Positions 37,909 through 47,092 of a stretch of DNA of 64,000 nucleotides are shown piece by piece. The translations under genes and the position numbers were made by a program. How positions within the stretch are numbered: the stretch's first letter is position 1; every line of letters starts with the position of its first letter. Source of the DNA: Acetobacter oeni. Its GTDB lineage: Bacteria > Pseudomonadota > Alphaproteobacteria > Acetobacterales > Acetobacteraceae. The DNA lies in NCBI RefSeq assembly GCF_011516825.1, contig NZ_WOTA01000021.1, positions 1 to 64,000 of the forward strand. The letters run 5' to 3'. The notes beneath the pieces are model-generated. The model was not told the DNA's origin. It worked only from the letters and a program-made list of their open reading frames with translations, and searched no databases.

Positions 37909-38882
37909 TGATCTCAGCCCTTCTCAAACGGCTCGGACAGACACTCTTCGTGCTTTTCGGCATTTCCGTTCTGGTCTTTCTTGTATTCTTTGCCACACCC
38001 GGAGCGGACCCGACCTCCCGCATCGCCGGCAAGAATGCCTCGCCGGAAACGATGACCAGGGTAAGACACGAATATGGTTTCGACCGTCCGCTCCCGGTGC
38101 AATATGCGACGATGATGAAGAAGCTCTTCATCACCCGTGATCTGGCATCCTACGTAGATCGTGGTGAACTGGTTGTGCCGGAAATCGTGAGAGCGGCGCC
38201 GGTGACACTGTCTCTGGCTACGGGAGCCGCAGTGATCTGGGTCGTTGCGTCCGTCGCCATGGGCACGGTTGCAGCAGCTTTTCGGCATACCTGGATTGAC
38301 CGCAGTCTGATGATGCTTGGATTAATAGGAATTTCAATCCCTGTTTTCTGGCTTGGTCAGGTTGCAAACCTGATCACACAGGCCCGTTATCACGACACAT
38401 GGTTGTTTTCCTGGGTTCCGGGGCTGGGATATATTCCGTTTTTAGAAAGTCCCGTCGGATGGTTCAGAGCCCTGATTATTCCATGGGTTGTCCTGGCGGT
38501 CCTGTTCATTGGAATCTACGGGCGTGTATTGCGAGCTGATCTTATTACAGTGTCAGGCGAGGACTTTATGCGCACTGCACGCGCCAAAGGGCTCTCTCCA
38601 ACCCGCGTGCTGCTGGTACATGGATTGCGGACCTCCATGATTACCTTCGTTTCCCTGTTTGGCCTCGACTTTGCTCAGCTTATTGGCGGCGGTGCCTTGC
38701 TGACGGAAGTGGTGTTCGGATTACAGGGCGTTGGCCGTCTCACCTATCAGGCCCTGTCCAACCTTGATCTGCCGCTGATCATGGCAAGCGTGATGTATTC
38801 AGCAGTCTTTGTCGTGATGGCGAATGCCGTCGTCGATGTGGTCTATGTTCTGCTTGATCCCAGAGTTCGTGATGCACGCTGA
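37908..38882 (+). CDS. peptide ABC transporter permease, DppB type
   Basis: 324 residues; partner channel subunit. The N-terminal helix is LGQTLFVLFGISVLVFLVFFATPGADPT, typical DppB/OppB. LSLATGAAVIWVVASVAMGTVAA begins the core domain. The EAA loop is EDFMRTARAKGLSPTRVLLVHGLRTSM, and the C-terminal YVLLDPRVRDAR is conserved. Permease order here is C then B, the reverse of the common dppBC order. Overlaps the downstream ATPase gene. Confidence 0.92.
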   Translation: MISALLKRLGQTLFVLFGISVLVFLVFFATPGADPTSRIAGKNASPETMTRVRHEYGFDRPLPVQYATMMKKLFITRDLASYVDRGELVVPEIVRAAPVTLSLATGAAVIWVVASVAMGTVAAAFRHTWIDRSLMMLGLIGISIPVFWLGQVANLITQARYHDTWLFSWVPGLGYIPFLESPVGWFRALIIPWVVLAVLFIGIYGRVLRADLITVSGEDFMRTARAKGLSPTRVLLVHGLRTSMITFVSLFGLDFAQLIGGGALLTEVVFGLQGVGRLTYQALSNLDLPLIMASVMYSAVFVVMANAVVDVVYVLLDPRVRDAR

Positions 38883-39885
38883 CGTTCCGCTTCTTGAGGT
38901 GCAGAATCTCTGCATCAGTTTCAGATCACACGGACGCAACGTGCCGATCGTCGAGAATGTCTCATTCTCCGTTAATATGCAGGAAATTCTTGCTATTGTC
39001 GGAGAATCAGGATCGGGCAAAAGCGTGACGGCCACAGCGATAATGGGGCTGATTGATACACGGGATGTAAAAATCACAGGATCGGCGAAATTTCGCGGAC
39101 AGGAGTTAATCGGTTTACCACAGAAAGCTTTTCGACAGTTACGAGGGCGCCATATTGCAATGGTTTTCCAGGACCCGATGACAGCTTTCACCCCGGTTTA
39201 TACGATCGGGTGGCAGATCGACGAACAGATCCGGGCTCATGAACGGGTTTCAAAGTCTGAAGCACGAGCCCGGACAGTGCAGATGCTGGGCAATATGGGT
39301 GTGCCAGATCCTGAGCGAACAGCAAATCGCTATCCTCATCAGCTTTCCGGTGGATTACGGCAACGGGCAATGATTGCAATGGCCCTGTCCTGTAACCCCG
39401 CACTCCTGATCGCTGATGAGCCGACAACTGCACTGGATGTGACTGTACAGGCTCAGATCCTCGATCTTATTCGCAATCTCAGACATGATTATGGTTCTTC
39501 TGTATTATTAATCACGCATGACATGGGGGTCGTAGCCGAAACATGCGATCAGGTTATGGTCATGTATTCCGGCCGGGTGGCAGAGTTCGGCCCGGGCGAT
39601 GCGATTTTTGCGCAGCCTGCGCATCCATACACGGCGGCGCTTCTGGACTCTATTCCGCCGTTGACGGGTCCCCGCCCCACGCGGTTGCCGTCGATCGCGG
39701 GATCTCCCCCCTCCCCTTCCGAACGTCCTGCGGGGTGTGCTTTCGCCCCACGCTGTAACTACTCTCATAAGAGTTGCGAGACCGTCCCACCTCTCGTCAC
39801 GTATGGACAGCAAAGTGTTGCCTGCGTTCTGCCCGTTGAAGGCCGCGCTTTACCATCTCGTGCTGTTACGAAAGATTTAGCGTGA
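38872..39885 (+). CDS. peptide ABC transporter ATPase, DppD type
   Basis: About 337 residues from the ATG at 38872, which overlaps the end of the upstream permease gene. Walker A is GESGSGKSV, the signature HQLSGGLRQRAMIAMAL, Walker B LLIADEPTTALD and the switch His in LLITHDMGVV. The C-terminal oligopeptide domain has ERPAGCAFAPRCNYSHKSC with the Cys residues that, in some relatives, hold an iron-sulfur cluster. An upstream in-frame ATG at 38824 lies within the permease gene and is less likely. Confidence 0.92.
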   Translation: MHADVPLLEVQNLCISFRSHGRNVPIVENVSFSVNMQEILAIVGESGSGKSVTATAIMGLIDTRDVKITGSAKFRGQELIGLPQKAFRQLRGRHIAMVFQDPMTAFTPVYTIGWQIDEQIRAHERVSKSEARARTVQMLGNMGVPDPERTANRYPHQLSGGLRQRAMIAMALSCNPALLIADEPTTALDVTVQAQILDLIRNLRHDYGSSVLLITHDMGVVAETCDQVMVMYSGRVAEFGPGDAIFAQPAHPYTAALLDSIPPLTGPRPTRLPSIAGSPPSPSERPAGCAFAPRCNYSHKSCETVPPLVTYGQQSVACVLPVEGRALPSRAVTKDLA

Positions 39886-40859
39886 CCGGACCTTTGCTGC
39901 GCGCAGAGAACCTGCGTAAGGACTACAAGCTCTCCCGTGGGCAAAAACTCCGTGCGCTGGACAATGTTTCTTTCGACGTCATGCCTGGCGAAGTTCTGGG
40001 GCTGGTTGGCGAGTCCGGATGTGGAAAATCGACACTCGGACGATGTTTGTTGCGACTGACTGAGCTTTCATCCGGCAGGATTACATTTGACGGACAGGAC
40101 ATTTCATTCCTGAGTGAACGCGCATTGCGACCGTTACGGCGACAGATACAGATGGTATTTCAGGATTCTTACGCTTCATTGAATCCACGTCGAAGAATTG
40201 CAGATCTGATCGCAGAGCCTTTATGCGTCCATCGTGATAAAAATGGCTGCAAAAGAAGTGGGCCAGCCATTCAGGCGCGGCTCGCAGAACTGATGAATCT
40301 GGTTGGGCTTCCTGTTTCCGCTCTTACCCGATATCCGCACGAGTTTTCCGGCGGTCAGCGACAACGAATCAATATTGCCCGGGCTCTGGCCCTGGCCCCT
40401 CAACTTGTGATTGCGGACGAGCCGGTCTCCGCACTGGATGTTTCGGTTCAGGCTCAGATCGTTAACCTGTTTACTGATTTGCGAGAGCAGCTTGGCCTGA
40501 CTTATGTTTTCATAGCGCATGATCTGGCTGTGGTAAGACAGATCTCAACACGCGTTGCTGTGATGTATCTTGGGGCAGTCGTCGAACTCGGCGATACTGA
40601 CACCGTATTACATACTCCTGCTCATCCTTATACTGTGGCTTTGATTTCGGCTGTGCCCGAACCGGTTATTCGCCACGCCGCATCCCGCACGCTCCTGCAT
40701 GGGGATGTACCCAGTCCGATATCGCCCCCCTCAGGCTGTCGGTTTCATACACGCTGCCCACACGCAGAAACCCTTTGTTCTGCTAAAGCACCAGACCTGC
40801 ATTTACTGTCGGATGGACGCCTGGTTGCATGCCATTTTCCATTAATGGAAAATCTTTGA
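39882..40859 (+). CDS. peptide ABC transporter ATPase, DppF type
   Basis: 325 residues; second ATPase of the heterodimer. The GTG start overlaps the previous stop (GTGA). Walker A is GESGCGKST, the Q-loop MVFQDSYASLNP, the signature HEFSGGQRQRINIARAL, Walker B LVIADEPVSALD and the His switch FIAHDLAVV. The C-terminal SGCRFHTRCPHAETLC is the oligopeptide-transport extension. Last gene of the transporter; the following 230 bases are very AT-rich and hold no visible gene or classic terminator. Confidence 0.93.
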   Translation: MTGPLLRAENLRKDYKLSRGQKLRALDNVSFDVMPGEVLGLVGESGCGKSTLGRCLLRLTELSSGRITFDGQDISFLSERALRPLRRQIQMVFQDSYASLNPRRRIADLIAEPLCVHRDKNGCKRSGPAIQARLAELMNLVGLPVSALTRYPHEFSGGQRQRINIARALALAPQLVIADEPVSALDVSVQAQIVNLFTDLREQLGLTYVFIAHDLAVVRQISTRVAVMYLGAVVELGDTDTVLHTPAHPYTVALISAVPEPVIRHAASRTLLHGDVPSPISPPSGCRFHTRCPHAETLCSAKAPDLHLLSDGRLVACHFPLMENL

Positions 40860-41088
40860 TTTAATAATTTTCAGTAATTTCGAATAATTTTATATTACTT
40901 TCAACATTGTGCACAGCAAAACTTTTCAGCATTTTATTGCTATATCGAAACGATAAACTCCTATTTTACTGATGTAAAAAAAAATTTATACATAAACATA
41001 TTTAATATAATAAGAATAGAATTGTATTAATGAAATATTATCATGGTCTTGCAGGTCGATTCAGGCCTCTATTATTGCGAGGACCATC

Positions 41089-41823
41089 ATGTACGCATTA
41101 CTATTTTCCGAGCCGGTTCTTGATCGCGACGTAATCCGTGTCGGAACCCGCGAAGGTATTTTTTCATCGCCACTGATCCGTGCCTGCGCACGCGGAGATC
41201 AGCAGGCAATCCGTGGTCTCCTGACCGGCTTCTGGCCTTTCGTGCAAGCCTTTGAACGGGCTATTGATCAACGGGTAGGCCATTTGCCGCTCCGTCCGCT
41301 GGTAGAGCGCTTCGGACAGTCCCGCGTGAAAGAGTTTTTCGGAGAGGCCCGCGAAGCTGTTCGTGAAATGAAAGACGAAGAAGGGTCACATGCGCTCTTA
41401 TGGATTTCCGGTGCGGAAGAACTCGGCATCAACCTCAGTTCCGGCGACTACCCCATAATCGGGTCCGTTGAGGAACTGATCAAGGCGTCAACAAGCACGG
41501 ATCCTGTCGAATTTTTTTCCTGGCTTGCCGGCGTGGAATATCTCGCAGAAGAATTGTCCGCCTATCTTTGCCATGCCCCTGCGTTCACCAACGCGTTTCC
41601 ATCCCGCCGCTGGATCTGGGGAGAGGCGCACAATGCTCATGAGCATGACGGACCATCACATCTTGAGATTGATGAAGACCTGGCGCGCGCCTATCATCCT
41701 TCGCATGATCCAGCGGTCGTTGCCGCGACACTGGCTGCCAATATCGGTCGCTGCATACAGCTTTTTGATATCGCGGCCAGCGAGATTTTCACGGAGACGA
41801 CACCACAACGAGAGATGGCGTAA
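41089..41823 (+). CDS. unknown protein, possible heme-oxygenase-fold oxidase
   Basis: 244 residues, mostly helical, no signal peptide. I do not recognise a named family. The layout is suggestive of the TenA/PqqC or heme-oxygenase-like diiron fold: a helix with FWPFVQAFERAID (E55), then EMKDEEGSHALLWISGAEELG with E97-x3-H101, then WLAGVEYLAEELSAYL (E150/E154), and late EHDGPSHLEIDEDLAR with H191-x3-D195. Such spaced acidic and His residues could bind metal. It follows a 230-bp AT-rich spacer and is followed by a GGDEF/EAL gene. Function not assignable from sequence alone. Confidence 0.45.
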   Translation: MYALLFSEPVLDRDVIRVGTREGIFSSPLIRACARGDQQAIRGLLTGFWPFVQAFERAIDQRVGHLPLRPLVERFGQSRVKEFFGEAREAVREMKDEEGSHALLWISGAEELGINLSSGDYPIIGSVEELIKASTSTDPVEFFSWLAGVEYLAEELSAYLCHAPAFTNAFPSRRWIWGEAHNAHEHDGPSHLEIDEDLARAYHPSHDPAVVAATLAANIGRCIQLFDIAASEIFTETTPQREMA

Positions 41824-41892
41824 CACACCTTATAAAATTTGAATTTATAAAGATGGATATGTTATTATATTATTAACTGTTTTTCAAGAGGT

Positions 41893-44376
41893 TTGCAGTC
41901 GTGTGGCCGGTCAGATCTGACCGGCCACACGGGCGACCCTCTACAAACCGGGGTTACAACAATACAGCGCAAAGTCATCCATTCACCACACCCCTCGGCT
42001 CACCAACACGACGGTGACAGACGTCAGTCAGGAGCAGAGCAGTTTATCAGGCGTCTCATCGGTCTGGTCAGAGGGCCGGTTATACCGTTGCGTCTGAGGC
42101 AAACTGTCATTCTCCAGCGTCGAAGGACGCTTTTGCGATTGCTGCCATTCTATCTTGCCGCCAATGTTGTAAGTGCTCCTCTGACATTGTTGTTTTTCCG
42201 GACAGCTCACCCGTTTTATGTAATGAGCCTTTTAACCCTCATTGAGGCCATTGTTCTCGGTTACAGTACTTATATAGCGATTCGGCCAGCTTCTGCCCTT
42301 GCTTCGCCAGTGTTCGTTGCGTTCAATCTGACACTGGGTGTCTGCTGGGCCACACTGCCTGTCGTTGTTTTTCCGCATGGGTCCGGTCACGAGCAAACCC
42401 TTGTTGCCGGCGTTATTGTCGCTCTGATCGCTACATCGCTTTCAGTCTCACCCGTTATTCTTGGCACAGTTGCTCTTGCGAGTGCTATTATAGCAGGCTG
42501 TACTATCGCGCTTCTTAAAGCGTGGCACGTTCACCCACATCTGCTCTATCCGGTTCTTCTGACTGAACTGGCGATTTATGCAGGGTTTATTCTGGGATTG
42601 GGATGGGCTGTCTATGTACTTCTGACCCGCTACATGCTCGCAAGTCTTGATCTGGCGGAGCAGACAAACATTGTACGCCTGATGTTACGACGATCAGACC
42701 AGAGTGTGGGAGAATGGGTCTGGGAAACCACCTCTGACGGACGACTGAATGGCCCCGTTGCCGGACTTGAAGATATTCTCCAACTGTCCGGCACACTGGA
42801 AGGACGTCAGTTTCTGCAGGAACTGGCTGGAAATGCACCGGTTTCCTCTCAATGGCTTCATCTCGCCCAGTGCATGAAATCACGATTGTTTTTTCGGGAC
42901 CTGGCGATTCCACTTACCCGAAACGGTAAAGAATGCGTGCTCTCCCTCACGGGACACCCTCTTTTCGAAAATGAGGAATTTATCGGTTACAGAGGTATCG
43001 GAGCCAATATAACGACAGGCTATGAAGAGGACCGGCGCGCCTCCTTCCGGGCGACGCATGATGGCCTGACCGGCCTGCCAAACCGTTACGCCTATGAAGA
43101 TGCTCTCCGCGCAGCCCTCATGGCTTTATCCATGGAACGCGAAGCTTTTGCACTGATTGCAATCGATCTCGACGGTTTCAAAGCTATCAACGATTCCATG
43201 GGACATGTAGGTGGAGACTTTGCATTAACGGAGATTTCGCGACGGTTAACAACCTGTCTCACCGGCGAAGATGCACTCTTCAGAATCGGCGGCGATGAGA
43301 TGATACTCATTCATCGGCGGGCAACGGTGGATTCAGCCATCCTGCTTGCCGGTACGATGCTCAGTCTGGTTTCCGAGCCCCTTACAATCGCAGAAACAGT
43401 TATCAGGCCGTCGACAAGCATCGGCATTGCGCTGGCTCCGCTGGCAGGATCCAGCGAAAGCGGCCTGCAGGAGGCAGCAGATCTTGCACTTTATGAAGCC
43501 AAGCGCCTTGGTGGAAACAGATTTCGGGTTTTTGAACCCTCTTATCGGACTGTTGCGGATTCACGCCGGGATCTGATCCGTGATTTGCGGGAAGCTGTAC
43601 GTGACCAGTATTTCACACTTCAATATCAACCGGTCGTCAATGCGCAGACGCGACAGCTCGTTGGTTTCGAGGCGCTTGCCCGCTGGACACATCCTGTTCT
43701 CGGACCGATCAGCCCCGATCGTTTTATACGCCTTGCTGAAGAAGCCGGTCTTATGCACGAACTGGGATCATCACTGCTTCGTCAGGCATGTCTGACGGCT
43801 GTTCGCTGGCCGGAGCCGCTTTGGGTTTCTGTCAATATCTCGGTTGAACAGCTTTATCACCGAAATTTTATTGCTACTCTGAAAAACAACCTTGAACAGA
43901 CCATGTTACCACCATCTCGCCTGCAACTCGAAGTAACAGAAACAATTTTCATGGAAGCCGATGCCACGACATACGGCGTTCTCCAGTCGTTACAGGCGCT
44001 GGGCGTTGACGTTGTACTTGACGATTTTGGCAAAGGTTATTCTTCACTCGGCTATCTGAGATTTTTTCCATTTTCGAAAATAAAGCTTGATGCAAGTTTT
44101 GTACGCGACATGCTTTCCGATCCGCGCAGCGCCGCCATAGTCAGCTCTGTTATTGCCCTGGCGGTGGACCTGGGCGTTGCTGTCACAGCGGAAGGCGTCG
44201 AAACAACAGAATATTTTGAACGGTTACGCGACAAAGGCTGCACGGAAACTCAAGGCTACCTTTTTGGTCGCCCCATGAAGCAGCAGAATGCCTCCTGCCT
44301 CGTAGAAATGCTGACGCGCAAAGAATCTTTTATAATGGACAGCGCAAGCACGGCACTGGCTACCAATATGATCTGA
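41893..44376 (+). CDS. membrane GGDEF/EAL cyclic-di-GMP protein
   Basis: 827 residues in the longest frame, whose only early start is a TTG at 41893; the true start is uncertain. Several membrane helices occupy about 75-235 (LLPFYLAANVVSAPLTLLFF to AIYAGFILGLGWAVYVLLTRY). A PAS-like region (about 260-370) follows, then a GGDEF domain in which the active loop reads RIGGDEM (about 464-470), the last Phe being replaced by Met. The EAL domain keeps the residues needed for phosphodiesterase activity: FEALARW, NIS, LEVTETIF, DDFGKGYSSL, KLDASFV, AEGVET and TQGYLFG. Net activity is therefore probably c-di-GMP breakdown, with the GGDEF part possibly regulatory. Neighbouring targets are not evident. 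Confidence 0.88.
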   Translation: MQSCGRSDLTGHTGDPLQTGVTTIQRKVIHSPHPSAHQHDGDRRQSGAEQFIRRLIGLVRGPVIPLRLRQTVILQRRRTLLRLLPFYLAANVVSAPLTLLFFRTAHPFYVMSLLTLIEAIVLGYSTYIAIRPASALASPVFVAFNLTLGVCWATLPVVVFPHGSGHEQTLVAGVIVALIATSLSVSPVILGTVALASAIIAGCTIALLKAWHVHPHLLYPVLLTELAIYAGFILGLGWAVYVLLTRYMLASLDLAEQTNIVRLMLRRSDQSVGEWVWETTSDGRLNGPVAGLEDILQLSGTLEGRQFLQELAGNAPVSSQWLHLAQCMKSRLFFRDLAIPLTRNGKECVLSLTGHPLFENEEFIGYRGIGANITTGYEEDRRASFRATHDGLTGLPNRYAYEDALRAALMALSMEREAFALIAIDLDGFKAINDSMGHVGGDFALTEISRRLTTCLTGEDALFRIGGDEMILIHRRATVDSAILLAGTMLSLVSEPLTIAETVIRPSTSIGIALAPLAGSSESGLQEAADLALYEAKRLGGNRFRVFEPSYRTVADSRRDLIRDLREAVRDQYFTLQYQPVVNAQTRQLVGFEALARWTHPVLGPISPDRFIRLAEEAGLMHELGSSLLRQACLTAVRWPEPLWVSVNISVEQLYHRNFIATLKNNLEQTMLPPSRLQLEVTETIFMEADATTYGVLQSLQALGVDVVLDDFGKGYSSLGYLRFFPFSKIKLDASFVRDMLSDPRSAAIVSSVIALAVDLGVAVTAEGVETTEYFERLRDKGCTETQGYLFGRPMKQQNASCLVEMLTRKESFIMDSASTALATNMI
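41901..41930. repeat. 30-bp perfect palindrome
   Basis: The left half GTGTGGCCGGTCAGA (41901-41915) is mirrored exactly by 41916-41930, with no unpaired centre. No T-run follows on either strand. It lies about 80 bp after the preceding stop and at the very start of the GGDEF/EAL frame. Its core, GGCCG-TCAGATCTGA-CGGCC, nearly matches the palindrome at 21690-21713. Confidence 0.8.
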
Positions 44377-44632
44377 CCGGATTCGTGATAAAATAAATAT
44401 CCTCCTTTCGACCCGCACCCGCTTCAGCCGTGTCTTGTCGGGCTTTCAAACGCATCGCTAGCATTTATATAAGACCGCAACGAAAGGAACCAAAGGATGC
44501 GGCGGATCGTTTTCGCTCGCCGTAGTCAGCAGTCCTGCGAAATCTGTATCCACGGAGGCTCACGGACAGACTGATGGTTACGATTATCTGAGCGGATATT
44601 TTCTATCGCGGGGTTATGCTGTTCTTCGGCCC

Positions 44633-45799
44633 ATGCCCCGCGGGTTTGGCAACTCATCTGGTCAGATTATTACCGGAGGATGTGATCTCGCATCAGTAGC
44701 CCAAAAAAATTCCGATGATATCCGTGTCATAACAAAGACGATTACAACTCTTTCTGTGATCAACAGTCAGAATATCGTTACCGCCGGAATCAGTTTCGGC
44801 GGCTGGTTACAGATGGCTATGGGAACCCGCCCACTTCCAGGCACAAAGGCGCAGATTTTATTCTATCCGATCATGCATGAATCCGATTGCCCCGATGACA
44901 GTAAACCTCTGACCGACGGCGCCGGAAAGTTTGGAAAAGCCACTAATCTTCCAACATTATGGGTTCAGGGCGATAATGACTCAAGCGCTTCCGCAACATT
45001 GTGGAAAGCCATTTATTCATTATATGAGACAGGAAATCCGATTACGACTCTGATAAATATCGGCATATTCGGGAGGGATTCTCATGACCTGCTGGACGAT
45101 CCGGATGGCCTGTCACCGTGGATAAAGCAAGCGGATGCATTTCTTAAAAAATCCGGATTACCTGGAGATGTTCTGACACCAGCATATCTGCCGGTTCTGC
45201 CACCTTTGGCATCAGGTCTGGGCTCAATAGATGATTTCACTATCCTCCCGCAGCAGAATGATCTTATGCGTCAGGCATATCGAACTTTTTTGTCAAAACA
45301 GGCACCACGCGCTTTCGTCACAGGAGACAATGTCGCAGTCATCGGCACGGTAACCATTGACCCGATCGGACAAGCCTTAAGCAGTTGCCGCGCAGCAACA
45401 ACAAATTGCCAGCTCTATGCCTATAACGACCGGGTCGTATGGAGCGGACCGGGCGCACAGGCCACAGTGCCTGAGTCGCTGATCATTCCGTCCGGGAAAA
45501 CGGCAGGTATATTTTATTCCGCAATCAGAACCGACTGCACAGCACGATATCTCCCCGCTCTGCATATCCTTGAAAAACCTCAGCACGGCACCGCTACCGT
45601 TGTTGCAAAAGTTATGTCACATCCAGGCTACACAGGCCTGCTCGCTAAATGTAATGCACAATATGTGAAGGGATCAGGCATCCAGTATCAACCCGACGCA
45701 GGATACCGTGGAACAGACCAGATGGTAATTGGAAAACAGAACAGCGAAACCCCGAATGATGTTGACAAAAAAATTATATATAGAATTACAGTAAAATGA
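44633..45799 (+). pseudogene. dienelactone-hydrolase-like protein with lost 5' end
   Basis: The frame contains an alpha/beta-hydrolase core: nucleophile elbow AGISFGG, NLPTLWVQGDNDSSAS (acid) and RDSHDLLDDP (His). A C-terminal region of about 150 residues with a PQHGTATVV... PDAGYRGTDQMV beta-sandwich motif follows. The same frame is open upstream to a TAG near 44456 and reads YLSGYFLSRGYAVLRPM, normal family text, without any start codon or signal peptide. The expected HGG oxyanion motif (IHGGSRTD) is in another frame around 44545-44575. So the first exported part is frameshifted or lost; a short translated form from ATG 44633 would lack the oxyanion hole. Confidence 0.6.
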
Positions 45800-46051
45800 A
45801 AAATTTTTCTATTTGTAAAATATTTTATTATCACAATATATATTATAATAACAAATATTTAGATCGGACCGTTCTGCATATCTATTTCTGAATATTTTTC
45901 CATGGTTCAAAACCCCTTCATATAACGATAAAAAATAGTTGTATAAGCTGAAACCCACCCGGGCTTGCCGGATTTGCCCCGACACCATATTGTGCAATAA
46001 ATTTTATCACTAAAAATAATAGTGATATTTCCTCTCTAGGGTTTCGGGTCT

Positions 46052-47092
46052 ATGCCTCTGCATCTGCCGCCAACTATCTCACGCCGGGCTTTGCTTGGTG
46101 GCGGCCTTGCATGCGCCGGGATTGCTGCGCTTAGTCGCCAGCACCAGGCTCGCGCGGCAAAGACCCTGCTTAACGTCTCCTATGATCCGACACGCGAACT
46201 CTATCACGACATTAATACGGCTTTTCACGAAGACCGTGACATCCGGCGCAATGATGGTGCCATTGTCGTACGGACTTCGAATGGCGGGTCCGGCGCGCAG
46301 GCGCGATCGGTGCTTGAGGGATCTCCCGCAGACGTAGTTACTCTCGGCCTGGCGCGTGACATAGATATTCTTGCACAAAACGGTTTTCTTGCCCGTGACT
46401 GGCAAAAGCGGCTGCCACACAATTCAACACCTTTTACAAGCGCAATTGTTTTTCTGGTTCGAAAGGGAAATCCAAAGGCAATCACGGACTGGCCAGACCT
46501 TGTACGTCCCGGCATTCAGGTCGTGACGCCAAACCCAAAGACTTCCGGTGGAGCGCGATGGAATTACCTTGCGGCATGGGGGTGGGCACTGCGCCAGCCA
46601 GGAGGGGATGAGGCAACCGCACGAAACTACCTTAAAACGTTGTTTTCACACGTCCCTGTGCTGGATGCAGGCGCACGTGGCGCAACAAACAGTTTCGTGC
46701 AACGAGGTCTGGGAGATGTCCTGATCGCCTGGGAAAATGAAGCGCTTCTCGCAGCTAAAGATCTCGGGCCTGATAAATTCGACATTGTCGTGCCAGAACT
46801 GACAATTTTAGCGGAGCCTCCGGTGGCTCTGATTGACCGCAATGTTCATAATCACGGCACCGGGACAGAAGCACGGGCTTATCTGGATTTCCTGTACTCC
46901 CGCGAAGCACAGAAAATCGGCGCCTCCCACTATTTCCGACCTGTCGATCCGATCATAATCACTGAAAGCGCCTGGCGGTTCCCGACTGTGTCAACATTCG
47001 ATATTGCAGACCTTGGTGGCTGGGTATCCGTGCAGAAAAAACATTTTTCCACAGGTGGCGTGTTCGATCAGATTTATAGTTCTGATGCTTAA
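46052..47092 (+). CDS. cysP: sulfate/thiosulfate ABC transporter binding protein
   Basis: Periplasmic sulfate-binding protein of the Sbp/CysP family, 346 residues. The leader ISRRALLGGGLACAGIAAL carries a twin-arginine-like pair. LLNVSYDPTRELYHDINTAF, SNGGSGAQARSVLEGSPADVVTLGLARDID, TDWPDLVRPGIQVVTPNPKTSGGARWNYLAAWG and GLGDVLIAWENEA are strong family motifs. The 250 bp before it are AT-rich and probably carry the operon promoter. The next start lies inside its last codons, so the permease is translationally coupled. Confidence 0.95.
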   Translation: MPLHLPPTISRRALLGGGLACAGIAALSRQHQARAAKTLLNVSYDPTRELYHDINTAFHEDRDIRRNDGAIVVRTSNGGSGAQARSVLEGSPADVVTLGLARDIDILAQNGFLARDWQKRLPHNSTPFTSAIVFLVRKGNPKAITDWPDLVRPGIQVVTPNPKTSGGARWNYLAAWGWALRQPGGDEATARNYLKTLFSHVPVLDAGARGATNSFVQRGLGDVLIAWENEALLAAKDLGPDKFDIVVPELTILAEPPVALIDRNVHNHGTGTEARAYLDFLYSREAQKIGASHYFRPVDPIIITESAWRFPTVSTFDIADLGGWVSVQKKHFSTGGVFDQIYSSDA

